In this document: positions 50,518 through 60,265 of the stretch, piece by piece
Layout: the number at the start of each line of letters is the position of its first letter
How positions within the stretch are numbered: position 1 is the stretch's first letter
Source: Gemmatimonadota bacterium
GTDB lineage: Bacteria; Gemmatimonadota; Gemmatimonadetes; Longimicrobiales; Gaopeijiaceae
DNA length: 64,000 nucleotides
NCBI GenBank assembly: GCA_022825135.1
Contig: JAJDYN010000029.1
Coordinates: forward strand, 186,001 to 250,000
Reading direction: 5' to 3'
The notes under the pieces: generated by a model
What the model was told of the DNA's origin: nothing
The model's database searches: none
What the model saw: the letters and a program-made list of their open reading frames with translations, nothing else
Program-made: the position numbers and the translations under genes

Positions 50518-53445
50518 TCATCGGAACGCCACCTCGACACCCAGCCTCAGTTGAAGGGGCTCATCGTAGTACAACGACGGATCCATGCGGTCGAGAGCGG
50601 CCGCCAACCGCACGGTTCGGTATTCCAGATCCGTGATGCGACCGTTGCCGTCCAGATCCGCGAGCTCGCTGTAGCGCGGCGACTCCCGCGGGATGGAGCC
50701 GCCCGCCCCGCCCCGCGCCAGTTCGAGGACCTGTGCCGCGGGGGGCGCAATCGTGCCGGTGTCGCGGCGGAGCGCCAGGACGTTCGCGCGGTCGAGGAGG
50801 TTGCGGCCGTCGAACACGATGCGCCAGCGGCAGTCCGAACAGCCCGGCAGGTCGCCGACTTCGAGCGTGGCGCGCAGGTCGAGCTGCACGATCCAGGGCA
50901 GGAAGGGGAGTGGATCGCGGCCGGCACTCTCGCGCTCCGGATCCAGGAGTTGGCGGTCAAGGGGATACCCGCTCTTCGCCGCCGTGGCGAGGGCGACGCC
51001 CCAGCGGCGGCCCGCTTCTCCCGCGGCGCGGCCCGCGAAGACGGCCAGGTTCGCGGAGTGGCGCCGGTCGAAGGCCAGGGGGAACTCCTCGCGGGTCGCG
51101 CCCGGATCCTCGATCTCCGGGTCGAGCGCCGTCGAGACCACGCCCACCGCCTTCTGCAGCGCGTAGCCCAGACGGAGCCGCAGGAACGGCCACCGGGCCC
51201 GCATCGACATCTCCGCGCCCCGCACCGTCCCGAAGTCTCCTCCCGTGAACTGGCCCCTCGAGAACCCGGCGAAGCGCAGGCTGCCGGTCACGAGATTGTT
51301 CAACTCCTTGCGGAACCCCACCAGCGAAACCGCGGCGCTCTCGCCGATCTGATGCGTCACCCCGAACTCCAGGCTGGTCCCTTTCTCGAAGGCCAGATCC
51401 GGGTTGCCCTGGCGGCGGATGTCGGTCCGCAGCGAATCGCCGAGCGTGGTGTCGAGGAAGAAGCGGAAGTCCGGCGGCTGCGCCACCTGGCTGTAGTTGA
51501 AGCGGAAGGCCGTCCGGCCCTCGGTGCCTGGAACCGGCCCCGAAACGCCGATTCGAGGCGTGACGCCGACCTTCCATCCCGCGCGCGTCCCCGGGGCGAG
51601 AAAGTCCACCCGGTCGTGCCGGTAGTCGAGCCCGGCGCGGAAGGCATCGATTCGCGCGCCGAGCGTCACGGCGATTTCGTCCTCCGCCGCGAGTCGCGCG
51701 TTCACAAAAGCGCTCACCGAGCCCGGATAGAAGAGCGCGTAGTTGGGCGACGATCCGGCCAGAAAGCTCCTCGCCCGCTCGTAGGACTCGACGCGATAGA
51801 GTTTGGTCCCGCCTCCGGCGCTGAGGACGTGACCCGCGGACGACAGCAGCTCGGCGAAGAGGTCGGCGCCGACGAAATCCGTTCGCGTCCATTTGGCGAT
51901 GCCGGGGGTCCCTTCGGTGTGGAAGATGCCCTCCGCGGCGGGCCCGAAAGGAGATCCGACGGAGCCGCCGGGAGGAAGGTATCCGGGCACCGGAGCCGCG
52001 GACCTCAACTGGTCCTCGACCGAGCTGCGCACGAACTCCTCCCCCAGGAAGGCCAGCCGGGCCGGGCCGAACCCCGCGAAGGCGCGGCGGCGCGCACGGG
52101 AGTCCGGATCGACCACGCCCAGGTAGCGGTCCAGCCGCATGGCGGATCCCCGCAGCGTCACGTGCGCGCCCCCGCCCAGCCCCTGCCGGGACCATTCCAG
52201 CGATGCGGTGGCGAGCGTGCCGTCCGCCCGCTGTCCCAGCTGGTAGTCGGGATTGTACTTGAACTCGGAGGTGTACAGCCCGGACTGCACCCGGTTGTGC
52301 AGGAGCGTGGTCGTCAGGGCCAGGCCGTCCGCGATCGGCCGGTCGACGCGCGCGAAGGCGAGCAGCTTGTCGCCCGCCTGGTGGGGGAAGGCGGCCGCAG
52401 TGTAGGGGCAGGCCAGCCCCGCGGTGGCCGGATCGCCCGTCACCCGCTCGATGAGCGCATCCATCTCGCCATCGCCATCGCCGGGGCGGAGGCAGGTCAG
52501 GCCGCGGGCGCGCGGCTCCGCATCGAGCATGCCCTGGGCGAGAAGGCTCGCGAACACCACCGAGCCCCGCCCGAGCACGGGCGCCGGTCCCCCTCCGGAT
52601 GCCGCGAGCGCCGTAAAGCCCCGAAACAGCTGCCGCGGCGCCCAGTGGTCGGTGCGCACGGCCGCCGCCCCCCGCCATCGCTCCGGATCGCCGCGCCTCG
52701 TCGTGTAGTGCACCACCCCCGAAAGCGCCGATCCGAAGCGCGCTCCGAGCCCGCCGGTCACCACTTCGATCTCCTCGAGTGCGTCGGAGGGGTGCTCCAG
52801 CGCGGGACCCCGGGATGACGCTTCGAACTGGTTCTTGAATTCCAGCCCGTCGACCACGTAGGTCTCCTGTCCGATGCGCCCCCCGCGGAAGTGGCCGTCG
52901 CTGACCCCCGGCGCGAGTTCGATGGCCTGGGAGACTTCATCGATCGGCAGCTCGCGCAACTCCCGGGCCTGGATCAGCTCGTGGGTCGCGCTCACCTCGG
53001 GCTCCACCAGGCGGACGCGCTCCACCTCGACCCGGATCTCGTCGAGTTCCAGCGCCTCCGGCTCCAGCTCGACGAGCATGCGGGCGGGCCGGCCCGGGCG
53101 CACGCGCACGCCCTCGACCGTCGTGGTGGTGTAGCCGAGCAGGGAGACCGTCACCGCCCGGTCTCCGAAAGGCACCGCCACCAGGATGAAGCGGCCGTCG
53201 GGCGCCGAAGAGGTACGGAGTTCCGTCCCCTCGACAGTGAAGAGGGCATCCCCGAGTAGCTGACCGGTAGATGCGTCGACGACGCGGCCCAGAATGCTCC
53301 CCGCGTTCTGCGCCGTCGCCCGCCCCGGCACGGCCAGGACACCGACCAGGACGAACAGGGGTAGCAGTCGCGCGGCTCGGCGGCCCGGGAGAAAGCGCTC
53401 GTTCACGTCACCGCGCCGCGACACGTCACGAGGCGGCCGCTCCAC
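50518..53445 (-). CDS. TonB-dependent outer-membrane receptor
   Basis: The protein is 975 residues from a GTG at 53445 (a GTG at 53406 is another choice). A signal peptide (LLPLFVLVGVLAVPGRATAQ) precedes a CarboxypepD_reg domain (ILGRVVDASTGQLLGDALF, SVSLLGYTTTTVEG-type, about 50-125), the plug (ELRELPIDEVSQAIELAPG, YVVDGLEFKNQF, IEVVTGGLGARFGSALSG) and a barrel of about 700 residues with a final FR-type C-terminus (RLGVEVAFR). It imports a substrate using TonB energy; the ligand is unknown. The CoxE-like gene ends three bases upstream. Confidence 0.94.
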   Translation of the reverse strand: MERPPRDVSRRGDVNERFLPGRRAARLLPLFVLVGVLAVPGRATAQNAGSILGRVVDASTGQLLGDALFTVEGTELRTSSAPDGRFILVAVPFGDRAVTVSLLGYTTTTVEGVRVRPGRPARMLVELEPEALELDEIRVEVERVRLVEPEVSATHELIQARELRELPIDEVSQAIELAPGVSDGHFRGGRIGQETYVVDGLEFKNQFEASSRGPALEHPSDALEEIEVVTGGLGARFGSALSGVVHYTTRRGDPERWRGAAAVRTDHWAPRQLFRGFTALAASGGGPAPVLGRGSVVFASLLAQGMLDAEPRARGLTCLRPGDGDGEMDALIERVTGDPATAGLACPYTAAAFPHQAGDKLLAFARVDRPIADGLALTTTLLHNRVQSGLYTSEFKYNPDYQLGQRADGTLATASLEWSRQGLGGGAHVTLRGSAMRLDRYLGVVDPDSRARRRAFAGFGPARLAFLGEEFVRSSVEDQLRSAAPVPGYLPPGGSVGSPFGPAAEGIFHTEGTPGIAKWTRTDFVGADLFAELLSSAGHVLSAGGGTKLYRVESYERARSFLAGSSPNYALFYPGSVSAFVNARLAAEDEIAVTLGARIDAFRAGLDYRHDRVDFLAPGTRAGWKVGVTPRIGVSGPVPGTEGRTAFRFNYSQVAQPPDFRFFLDTTLGDSLRTDIRRQGNPDLAFEKGTSLEFGVTHQIGESAAVSLVGFRKELNNLVTGSLRFAGFSRGQFTGGDFGTVRGAEMSMRARWPFLRLRLGYALQKAVGVVSTALDPEIEDPGATREEFPLAFDRRHSANLAVFAGRAAGEAGRRWGVALATAAKSGYPLDRQLLDPERESAGRDPLPFLPWIVQLDLRATLEVGDLPGCSDCRWRIVFDGRNLLDRANVLALRRDTGTIAPPAAQVLELARGGAGGSIPRESPRYSELADLDGNGRITDLEYRTVRLAAALDRMDPSLYYDEPLQLRLGVEVAFR

Positions 53446-53448
53446 TCT

Positions 53449-54645
53449 TCAGGATGCCCGCGCCCGGATGCCCGGCTCCGGCCGCCCCAATGCCTTCGCC
53501 AGAGCCTCCACACTCGCGAGATCATGCACGGGCCGGTGCTCGTCCACCTCCGGCAGCAGCGCCCGGATGCCCGCGGCCCGGGGCGCGAACTTCTCGTAGC
53601 GCAGCAGCGGATTCAGCCAGATCAGCCGCCGGCACGACTTGCGCAGCCTCCGCGCCTCGAAGGCGATCCCACCGGCGCCTTCCCGGTCGAGCCCGTCGGT
53701 CACCAGCAGCACCACTGCCCCCTCCGCCAACAGGCGCCGGGACCAGTGCAGGTTGAAGGCCCGCAGCGCCGCGCCGATGCGCGTGCCGCCGTACCAGTCG
53801 AGCACCGTCTGCCCCACGCGTTCCATCGCCCGGTCCACATCCTGGTCGCGCAGCAACCGGGTGACGTTGGTCAGCCGGGTACCGAAGAGGAAGGTGTGGA
53901 TGCGTTCGCTCGCGTTGGTCAGGGCATGGAAGAAGTGCAGCAGGATGCGCGAATAGGTCTCCATCGACCCCGAGATGTCGCAGATGGCCACCAGCGTCGG
54001 GCGGCGCGTGGCGTGCGAGCGGCGGCTCAGGGAGACAGGATACCCGCCGGTGCGCAGGCTCGCCCGCAAAGTGCGGCGCGCGTCGATGGCCGGACCGTAG
54101 GGATCGGGGCGAAAGCGGCGCGACAGGATCGGCCGCAGGTTCAGCTTCAGGTGGCGCAGAGCCTCCCTGGCCTGTCGGACCTCCTCCGCGGTCATCTGCT
54201 CGAAGTCCTTGGTGCGCAGCACCTCCGAGGGCGAGAAAGCCATGCGCATGGTGATCTCCTCGCCCTCCCCGACCCGAGTGGTCCCGGAGTACCCCGGGGC
54301 CGGTCCCGGCGAGAGTCGGGCCGGGGTCCGCTCTCCCGGCTCGCTCTCACCCATGCGCGATGTGGAGAGCAGCGCCTGCAGGGCCTCGTCCCGCCCCAGC
54401 GGATCCCGCCAGAAGAGGCGAAAGGCGCTGTCGAAGATGCCGCGCTGCTCAGGGGCCGACACCAGGGTCCCGTGCAGCGCCCAGTAGAACTGGCCCCGTT
54501 CGGTGGTATCGATAGCTCCCAGTGCGCGCGCTGCGGAGAGCGTGTGACCCGGACCCACGGGCATGCCGGCCGCGCGCAACATGCGCACGAAATGGGCCAC
54601 GTTGTCGGCGAGCTTGCCGGGCGGGCTGATGGGTTCGGGGGCCAT
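53449..54645 (-). CDS. CoxE-like VWA protein (molybdenum hydroxylase maturation)
   Basis: The protein is 398 residues. The helical N-terminal half (LADNVAHFVRMLRAAGMPVGP; GQFYWALHGTLVSAPEQRG) and C-terminal VWA domain with MIDAS (LVAICDISGSMETYSR, YGGTRIGAALRAF, LLVTDGLDREG) match CoxE. CoxE works with the MoxR ATPase CoxD to build the Cu/Mo site in CO dehydrogenases and relatives. The coxD-like gene here lies 3.8 kb upstream, separated by three unrelated genes. Confidence 0.9.
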   Translation of the reverse strand: MAPEPISPPGKLADNVAHFVRMLRAAGMPVGPGHTLSAARALGAIDTTERGQFYWALHGTLVSAPEQRGIFDSAFRLFWRDPLGRDEALQALLSTSRMGESEPGERTPARLSPGPAPGYSGTTRVGEGEEITMRMAFSPSEVLRTKDFEQMTAEEVRQAREALRHLKLNLRPILSRRFRPDPYGPAIDARRTLRASLRTGGYPVSLSRRSHATRRPTLVAICDISGSMETYSRILLHFFHALTNASERIHTFLFGTRLTNVTRLLRDQDVDRAMERVGQTVLDWYGGTRIGAALRAFNLHWSRRLLAEGAVVLLVTDGLDREGAGGIAFEARRLRKSCRRLIWLNPLLRYEKFAPRAAGIRALLPEVDEHRPVHDLASVEALAKALGRPEPGIRARAS

Positions 54646-54656
54646 GCCGGGCGAAT

Positions 54657-55637
54657 CTAGAGGATGTACCTCATCTCAAGCGAGACCCCGAGATACCCCA
54701 GTCCAGCGAAATCATAGTCCCAGAAGAACGGCGTCTGCCCGTCGGCGTGCACTGGCCTGTGGCTCCGGACCATCGTCCACGGCAGCGACGCGGACACGGT
54801 CGCAACCGATGTCCAGCGGGCCTTGAGCCCAGCCGTCGCGCGATCCCCGAGAGACCGGTCCACACCCGCGAGCAACTGATAGCCGAACGCCCACTCCGTT
54901 ACCGGTTCATCGGTCATGCTGAGGGATCCGGCCGCGGCCCGCTGCCATTCCGGCGCGGCGTCGGGGTTGGACTTCGAGCCCCCGAAGACCTCCAGGTATC
55001 CTTCGTCCAGCGACTTCCGGTGGAACGCCGCGTAGGACCCGAAGTCCAGTCTGGCGAGCCCGGCGCCCGCGCCCAGATATGGCGCCCACGACGAACCCCG
55101 CCCGAAGGCGTAGTAGGCGTTGGCGAAGAGCTGGGTGGAGCGGAAGTTGTAGATGTCGGCATTGGGCTCGGCGAGCGCGCTCCATTCGGTGTCCTTGCCG
55201 ATCAGGGACCGATCCGCCCCGACCGAGAAGAGCGCGACTTCGCCGACCTGCTGGCGGAGCAGAAACTCGCCTTCGAAGCGGAAGCTTCCGGTCGCGTATC
55301 CCAGTGCGAGCGCCTGCGCGCGTCCCGAGTTGCGGTCGAACGGGTACTCCCCCTGTCGCGAGCTGGTGAGCGGAGCCGTGCACTCGGCATCGGAAGGGGC
55401 GCTTCCGGGGTTGGCGTAGAGCAGCCGGTCACAGCGGGTGGGATGATTGGCCCCGAACACGGTCACGTCAGCCCCGAACGCAGATGTGAGCCCGAAGTTG
55501 GTGGAGAGGTAGAAGCCGTCGTCCTGCTGCGCGGCGGCGGACGGCGCTCGAAGAAGGAACAGGCTGACGGCAAGGAAGAGTGGGAGCGCGGTACGCGCCA
55601 CCCTCCTGTCTGACGAAAGATGGTTCACCCGGTGCAT
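54657..55637 (-). CDS. Outer-membrane beta-barrel protein
   Basis: The ATG at 55637 has AGGAGGT five bases upstream and opens a signal peptide (ALPLFLAVSLFLLRAPSAAAQ), giving 326 residues. Alternating aromatic strands are present (FYLSTNFGLTSAFGADVTVF; STQLFANAYYAFGRG; YQLLAGVDRSLGDRATAGLK; LGYLGVSLEMRYIL with C-terminal aromatic-type end). The pattern is a small porin-like barrel; the ligand is unknown. Confidence 0.82.
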   Translation of the reverse strand: MHRVNHLSSDRRVARTALPLFLAVSLFLLRAPSAAAQQDDGFYLSTNFGLTSAFGADVTVFGANHPTRCDRLLYANPGSAPSDAECTAPLTSSRQGEYPFDRNSGRAQALALGYATGSFRFEGEFLLRQQVGEVALFSVGADRSLIGKDTEWSALAEPNADIYNFRSTQLFANAYYAFGRGSSWAPYLGAGAGLARLDFGSYAAFHRKSLDEGYLEVFGGSKSNPDAAPEWQRAAAGSLSMTDEPVTEWAFGYQLLAGVDRSLGDRATAGLKARWTSVATVSASLPWTMVRSHRPVHADGQTPFFWDYDFAGLGYLGVSLEMRYIL

Positions 55638-55781
55638 GGCAACCTCCTGCTGCGCCTTGCGACAGAATGACTGGTACTTGCGACAATCTACCACACAAGA
55701 CGCTGAGGGTGCCCATGCCGCAACGCGCCAGAGGAGGGGCCGCCGGCTCGCACGACCGTTCGACCGGCGCTCGGTGGCGGT

Positions 55782-57350
55782 TCAGCCCCCCTGGGGCACC
55801 GTGAGCCAGCGACCGTCGTAGTCCGCGGGAAGGATCCCCTCCCGCACGACGGTCGACCGTTCTCCCCCGGCGATGAAGGTCACGCGCACGTCAACGCGCT
55901 CGACGCCCGCCGGAAGGCCGAAGTGGGCCGGCGCGGTGCCCTGGGAGCAGTAGCCGCCGCCGGTGTCGATCAGGCGGGTGCCCAGCGGCGCCCCGGTGTC
56001 GTGGTCGAGGAGCCGGACTTCGGCACCGGGCACCACCGACCGTCCCGTGGCGTCGACGGCCGCGACCTGCAGCGAGCGGGCGGCCGCGCCGGGGGCGAGC
56101 AGGTTGCGGTACAGGTGGTGGGTCCCGCCGGCCTCGTCGTTGTTGGCGATCGACAGGTCCAGGTCGCCGTCGCGGTCGTAGTCCGCCCAGGCCACGCCGT
56201 GGCTCGGGCCGTGCTCGAGGAGGTTCGCCGGGAGCGCGTTGTGGAAGCGGCCGCCCCCGGCGTTCATGAACAGGTGGTCCTCGACCGCGGCGATGCCGGA
56301 CAGGTAGGAGGTCACCACCAGGTCGGGCAGGCCGTTGTGGTCCACGTCCCCCCAGACGGCCGAGGTGGAGTGGTAGTCGACCCCCAGCGTGGCCGGATCC
56401 GTCACGTCGGTGAAGGTGCCGTCGCCGTTGTTGCTCCACAGGATGTCCGGCCCGTAGGTGGCGACGAACAGGTCCAGGTCGCCGTCGTTGTCGAAGTCGG
56501 TCACGGCCGCGGCCACGCTGCCATATTCCGCCCCCCTGCCCGGGTGGTTCATGCCCAGCGCCGGGGCGACGTCCACGAAGGTGCCATCGCCCTCGTTGCG
56601 GTACAAGGCGTCCTCGTCGCCGTTCTGGTTGGACACGTGAACGTCCAGATCGCCGTCCCGGTCGTAGTCGAACCAGGCGACGCCGACGGTGCGGCGGGGG
56701 TCGCCCAGGCCCGACTCGGCGGTCACGTCGGTGAAGGTCCACGCGGGGCCGCCTCCCGCCGCTGAGCCGCTGGCGCCGTCCCGCGGAGCCCGGCTTTCGC
56801 CCGGCGCCCCGTCGTTCCGGAACATCCGGTTGGGCTGATCGCGCAACGCGACGAACAGGTCGAGGTCGCCGTCCCCGTCGTAGTCGATCCAGCTCGGCTG
56901 ACGGCTGGTGCCCACCAGATCCACGCCCAGCCCGGCCGCGACGTCTACGAAACGACCCGCATCGTTGCGATAGAGCCGGTTGGGCGTGCCCTCCGCGACC
57001 GGGTACCCGACGTAGAGATCCGGATCGCCGTCGCCGTCGTAGTCACCCCACGCTCCGGCCCGTGTGTCCTCGACATCCGCAAGCCCCACCTCCGAGGCCA
57101 CGTCGACGAAGTGCCCGCCCTCGTTCCGGTAGAGGCGGTTGGGCGTATAGCGCATCCCCACGAAGAGGTCCAGATCGCCGTCGCCGTCGTAGTCGGCCCA
57201 GGAATTGGTCTGCGCTCCGGGCGTCCCGAACAGCTCAGGCTGCACCCGGTCGAAGGCGACGGGAGCGGCGCCCGGCGCAGGGGTGCCGCAGGCCATCGCG
57301 CACAGGAGCGGGAAGAGGAAGCCCCGCAAGCCATGTGCGGAACGCGGCAC
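55782..57350 (-). CDS. FG-GAP/VCBS-repeat calcium-binding lipoprotein
   Basis: A GTG at 57350 gives a compact lipoprotein signal (RSAHGLRGFLFPLLCAMAC) with a GGGAG five bases upstream, and 522 residues. FG-GAP repeats with calcium loops recur: DYDGDGDLDLFVGMR, DYDGDGDPDLYVGY, DYDGDGDLDLFVAL, DYDRDGDLDVHVSN, DFDNDGDLDLFVATY, DYDRDGDLDLSIAN. They build a seven-bladed integrin-like propeller; a C-terminal ASPIC/UnbV-like beta domain follows. Its start lies inside the 21-bp tandem repeat, so alternative in-frame starts are possible upstream. Confidence 0.88.
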   Translation of the reverse strand: MPRSAHGLRGFLFPLLCAMACGTPAPGAAPVAFDRVQPELFGTPGAQTNSWADYDGDGDLDLFVGMRYTPNRLYRNEGGHFVDVASEVGLADVEDTRAGAWGDYDGDGDPDLYVGYPVAEGTPNRLYRNDAGRFVDVAAGLGVDLVGTSRQPSWIDYDGDGDLDLFVALRDQPNRMFRNDGAPGESRAPRDGASGSAAGGGPAWTFTDVTAESGLGDPRRTVGVAWFDYDRDGDLDVHVSNQNGDEDALYRNEGDGTFVDVAPALGMNHPGRGAEYGSVAAAVTDFDNDGDLDLFVATYGPDILWSNNGDGTFTDVTDPATLGVDYHSTSAVWGDVDHNGLPDLVVTSYLSGIAAVEDHLFMNAGGGRFHNALPANLLEHGPSHGVAWADYDRDGDLDLSIANNDEAGGTHHLYRNLLAPGAAARSLQVAAVDATGRSVVPGAEVRLLDHDTGAPLGTRLIDTGGGYCSQGTAPAHFGLPAGVERVDVRVTFIAGGERSTVVREGILPADYDGRWLTVPQGG

Positions 57351-57450
57351 GCCGTCTCCCGAACGCGGCAACGAATCTCCCGAACGCGGCAAGCCATCTC
57401 CCTTGTGCGGCAATCCATCTCGCGAAGGCAGCAGCCTATCTCCCGAACGA
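57325..57450. repeat. 21-bp tandem repeat (six units)
   Basis: Units begin at 57325, 57346, 57367, 57388, 57409 and 57430. A consensus unit on the plus strand is GGCAAGCCATCTCCCGAACG plus C. The repeat reaches from the first codons of the FG-GAP gene through the intergenic gap into the last codons of the upstream gene (stop at 57436-57438). On the minus strand each unit reads as a seven-residue motif (GDGLPRS) in the FG-GAP frame and holds GGGAG, five bases, then TTG or GTG. Confidence 0.85.
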
Positions 57451-58332
57451 GTACGAGAAGTTGATGAGCGGGACGCAGCAGCCGCCGTCGCCGTCGGCGA
57501 TGGCGCCCATGGCTCCGACCTCGGTGTTGAAGCGGTCCCCGATGATGCGGACTCCGCCGGACAGCACCACACCGACGGCGTCGGGAAGAACGTAGTTCTC
57601 CGTGATGAGCTTGATCCGGCGGCTGACCCGGGTTTCGCCGCCGAGCATGAACGCCGGCTCGTTGATGACGTCGCCCCCCGAATAGAAATAGCCGATCCCC
57701 GCGGACAGGGCCTCGTCCGTGTCACCGAACGTTCCCACCGCGTATGCGACCCCGACCACCTCGTTATCGAAGAAGAAGGCGAGCGTTCCGATGGATGCCT
57801 GTACCTCGGGTTGCCGGAGAATCTGCAGCTTCGGACCGAGGTAGAACGGCTCGAGCTCCCCGAAGAGAACGGGCGCCCCGCCGACGATCGTGAAACGGTC
57901 GGTGATCCCGACCGCGGCAAACGGAAGGACGACCACGTAGGTGCCGATGTACGACGCCCCGCGCTCGAGCGAGCGCCCGGTCGAGGTGAAGAACAGCCGT
58001 GTGCCGCCGGGATCCTCGGCCCAGAACTCGCCGTCGACGGCCTGGCCACGCGCCGGACGGACCCCCTCGATCCCGGTCCGTTCAACATCGAGGCGGGCAC
58101 CGCCCACGGTCTCGAACACCACCCGCTCCTGGTCGACCTCCACGACGCGCGCGAAGATCACGGAGCCGTCCCCGAGCCGTACCTCGTAGATGGCGTCGCT
58201 GGGCGCGGGGATGTCGGGCGGGGTCTGGGCGTGGGCCAGGGTGGGGAGGAACACCGTGGCCACCAGGGCGGCAGCGGAGAGGAGAAGAGTGCCAACCAGC
58301 GACGTGGGCGATATCCGGCGCAAGCCGTGCAT
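57436..58332 (-). CDS. Secreted protein of unknown function, probable beta-barrel or beta-rich
   Basis: The 298-residue protein has a signal peptide (LVGTLLLSAAALVATVFLPT...AHAQ). After a short beta domain (AIYEVRLGDGSVIFARVVEV) come alternating hydrophobic strands (IGTYVVVLPFAAVGITDRFT, VVGVAYAVGTFGD, LSAGIGYFYSGGD) and a terminal FSYSFGR, a weak outer-membrane-type ending. No family recognised. Its last codons overlap the 21-bp repeat. It is between the CoxD-like and FG-GAP genes on the same strand. Confidence 0.8.
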   Translation of the reverse strand: MHGLRRISPTSLVGTLLLSAAALVATVFLPTLAHAQTPPDIPAPSDAIYEVRLGDGSVIFARVVEVDQERVVFETVGGARLDVERTGIEGVRPARGQAVDGEFWAEDPGGTRLFFTSTGRSLERGASYIGTYVVVLPFAAVGITDRFTIVGGAPVLFGELEPFYLGPKLQILRQPEVQASIGTLAFFFDNEVVGVAYAVGTFGDTDEALSAGIGYFYSGGDVINEPAFMLGGETRVSRRIKLITENYVLPDAVGVVLSGGVRIIGDRFNTEVGAMGAIADGDGGCCVPLINFSYSFGR

Positions 58333-58423
58333 GTGGCTCCTTGTGGGCGGTCGATTCAGCGGGTCCGAGAATGTCTTGCGGAAGTACCCTGTGGCGGCAG
58401 AAATGGGGCCAATCCGGCCTGGC

Positions 58424-59437
<1,014 letters not shown>

Positions 59438-59458
59438 CTGCCGGTTCGTCCGGCTCCG

Positions 59459-60253
59459 CTAGCCGCAGGCCTCCACGGCCCGCTTCGCCATCACCGTGAC
59501 CAGGTGGGCCCGGTACTCGGCGCCCGCCACGTTGTCGGACAGAAGCCCGTCCGAAGACACGCTGATGCCCGCGACCGCATCGGCCGAGAAGTCGTCCGCC
59601 AGCGCGGCCTCCATCTCCGCCACGCGGAAGACGCCCGCGCCCGCGCCGGTCACCGCAACCCGCACGCCATCGGAGTCCCGGGCCACCATCACCCCGGCCA
59701 CCGCGTACTTTGATGCCGGGTTCTCGAACTTCGCGTAGGCCGCCCCGTCCACGATCGGGAAGCACACGGCGGTGACCAGCTCATCGTCCTCCAGCGGCGT
59801 CTCGAACATCGACCCGAAGAAGTCGTCCGACGAGATCTTGCGCCGGTCGGTGATGATGGTCGCCCCCAGCCCGACGCACGCCGCCGGATAGTCCGCCGCC
59901 GGGTCGTTGTGGGCCACCGAGCCGCCGATGGTGCCACGGTTGCGCACCTGGGGATCGCCGATACGGCCGGCCATCGCCGCCAGCGCCGGGATGCGCTCCC
60001 GCACCACGCTCGACGCCGCCACCTGCGCGTGCGTGCAACAGGCTCCGATCTTCAGGCAGTGCCCGTGGTCCTCGATGTCGCTCAGTCCCGGCACGTTGCG
60101 CAGCGACACCAGGTCGCTCGGCGCCGCCATGGCCAGCTTCATGACCGGCAGCAGGCTCATGCCTCCCGCCAGCACCTTGCCGTCGTCCGCGCCCCTGAGG
60201 GCGCTCAGGACACCGTCAACCGAAGACGGTGCGTGATATTGGAAATCGTCCAC
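59459..60253 (-). CDS. FAD-binding subunit of a CoxM-type molybdenum hydroxylase
   Basis: The 264-residue protein carries the FAD motifs LAGGMSLLPVMKLAMAAP (28-45) and NRGTIGGSVAHNDPAADYPA (105-124), then the CO_deh_flav_C domain. It passes electrons from the iron-sulfur subunit to an acceptor. The gene follows the large subunit by 12 bp. Length is slightly short for the family (about 280). Confidence 0.94.
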   Translation of the reverse strand: MDDFQYHAPSSVDGVLSALRGADDGKVLAGGMSLLPVMKLAMAAPSDLVSLRNVPGLSDIEDHGHCLKIGACCTHAQVAASSVVRERIPALAAMAGRIGDPQVRNRGTIGGSVAHNDPAADYPAACVGLGATIITDRRKISSDDFFGSMFETPLEDDELVTAVCFPIVDGAAYAKFENPASKYAVAGVMVARDSDGVRVAVTGAGAGVFRVAEMEAALADDFSADAVAGISVSSDGLLSDNVAGAEYRAHLVTVMAKRAVEACG

Positions 60254-60265
60254 GTTCGCCTCCGG

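Noticed and set aside
50420-50521. 34-residue extension of the TolB-like lipoprotein
   Set aside because: It moves the lipobox away from the N-terminus; the overlap start remains possible.
57325-57450. CRISPR array
   Set aside because: 21-bp units are directly abutting, degenerate and without spacers.
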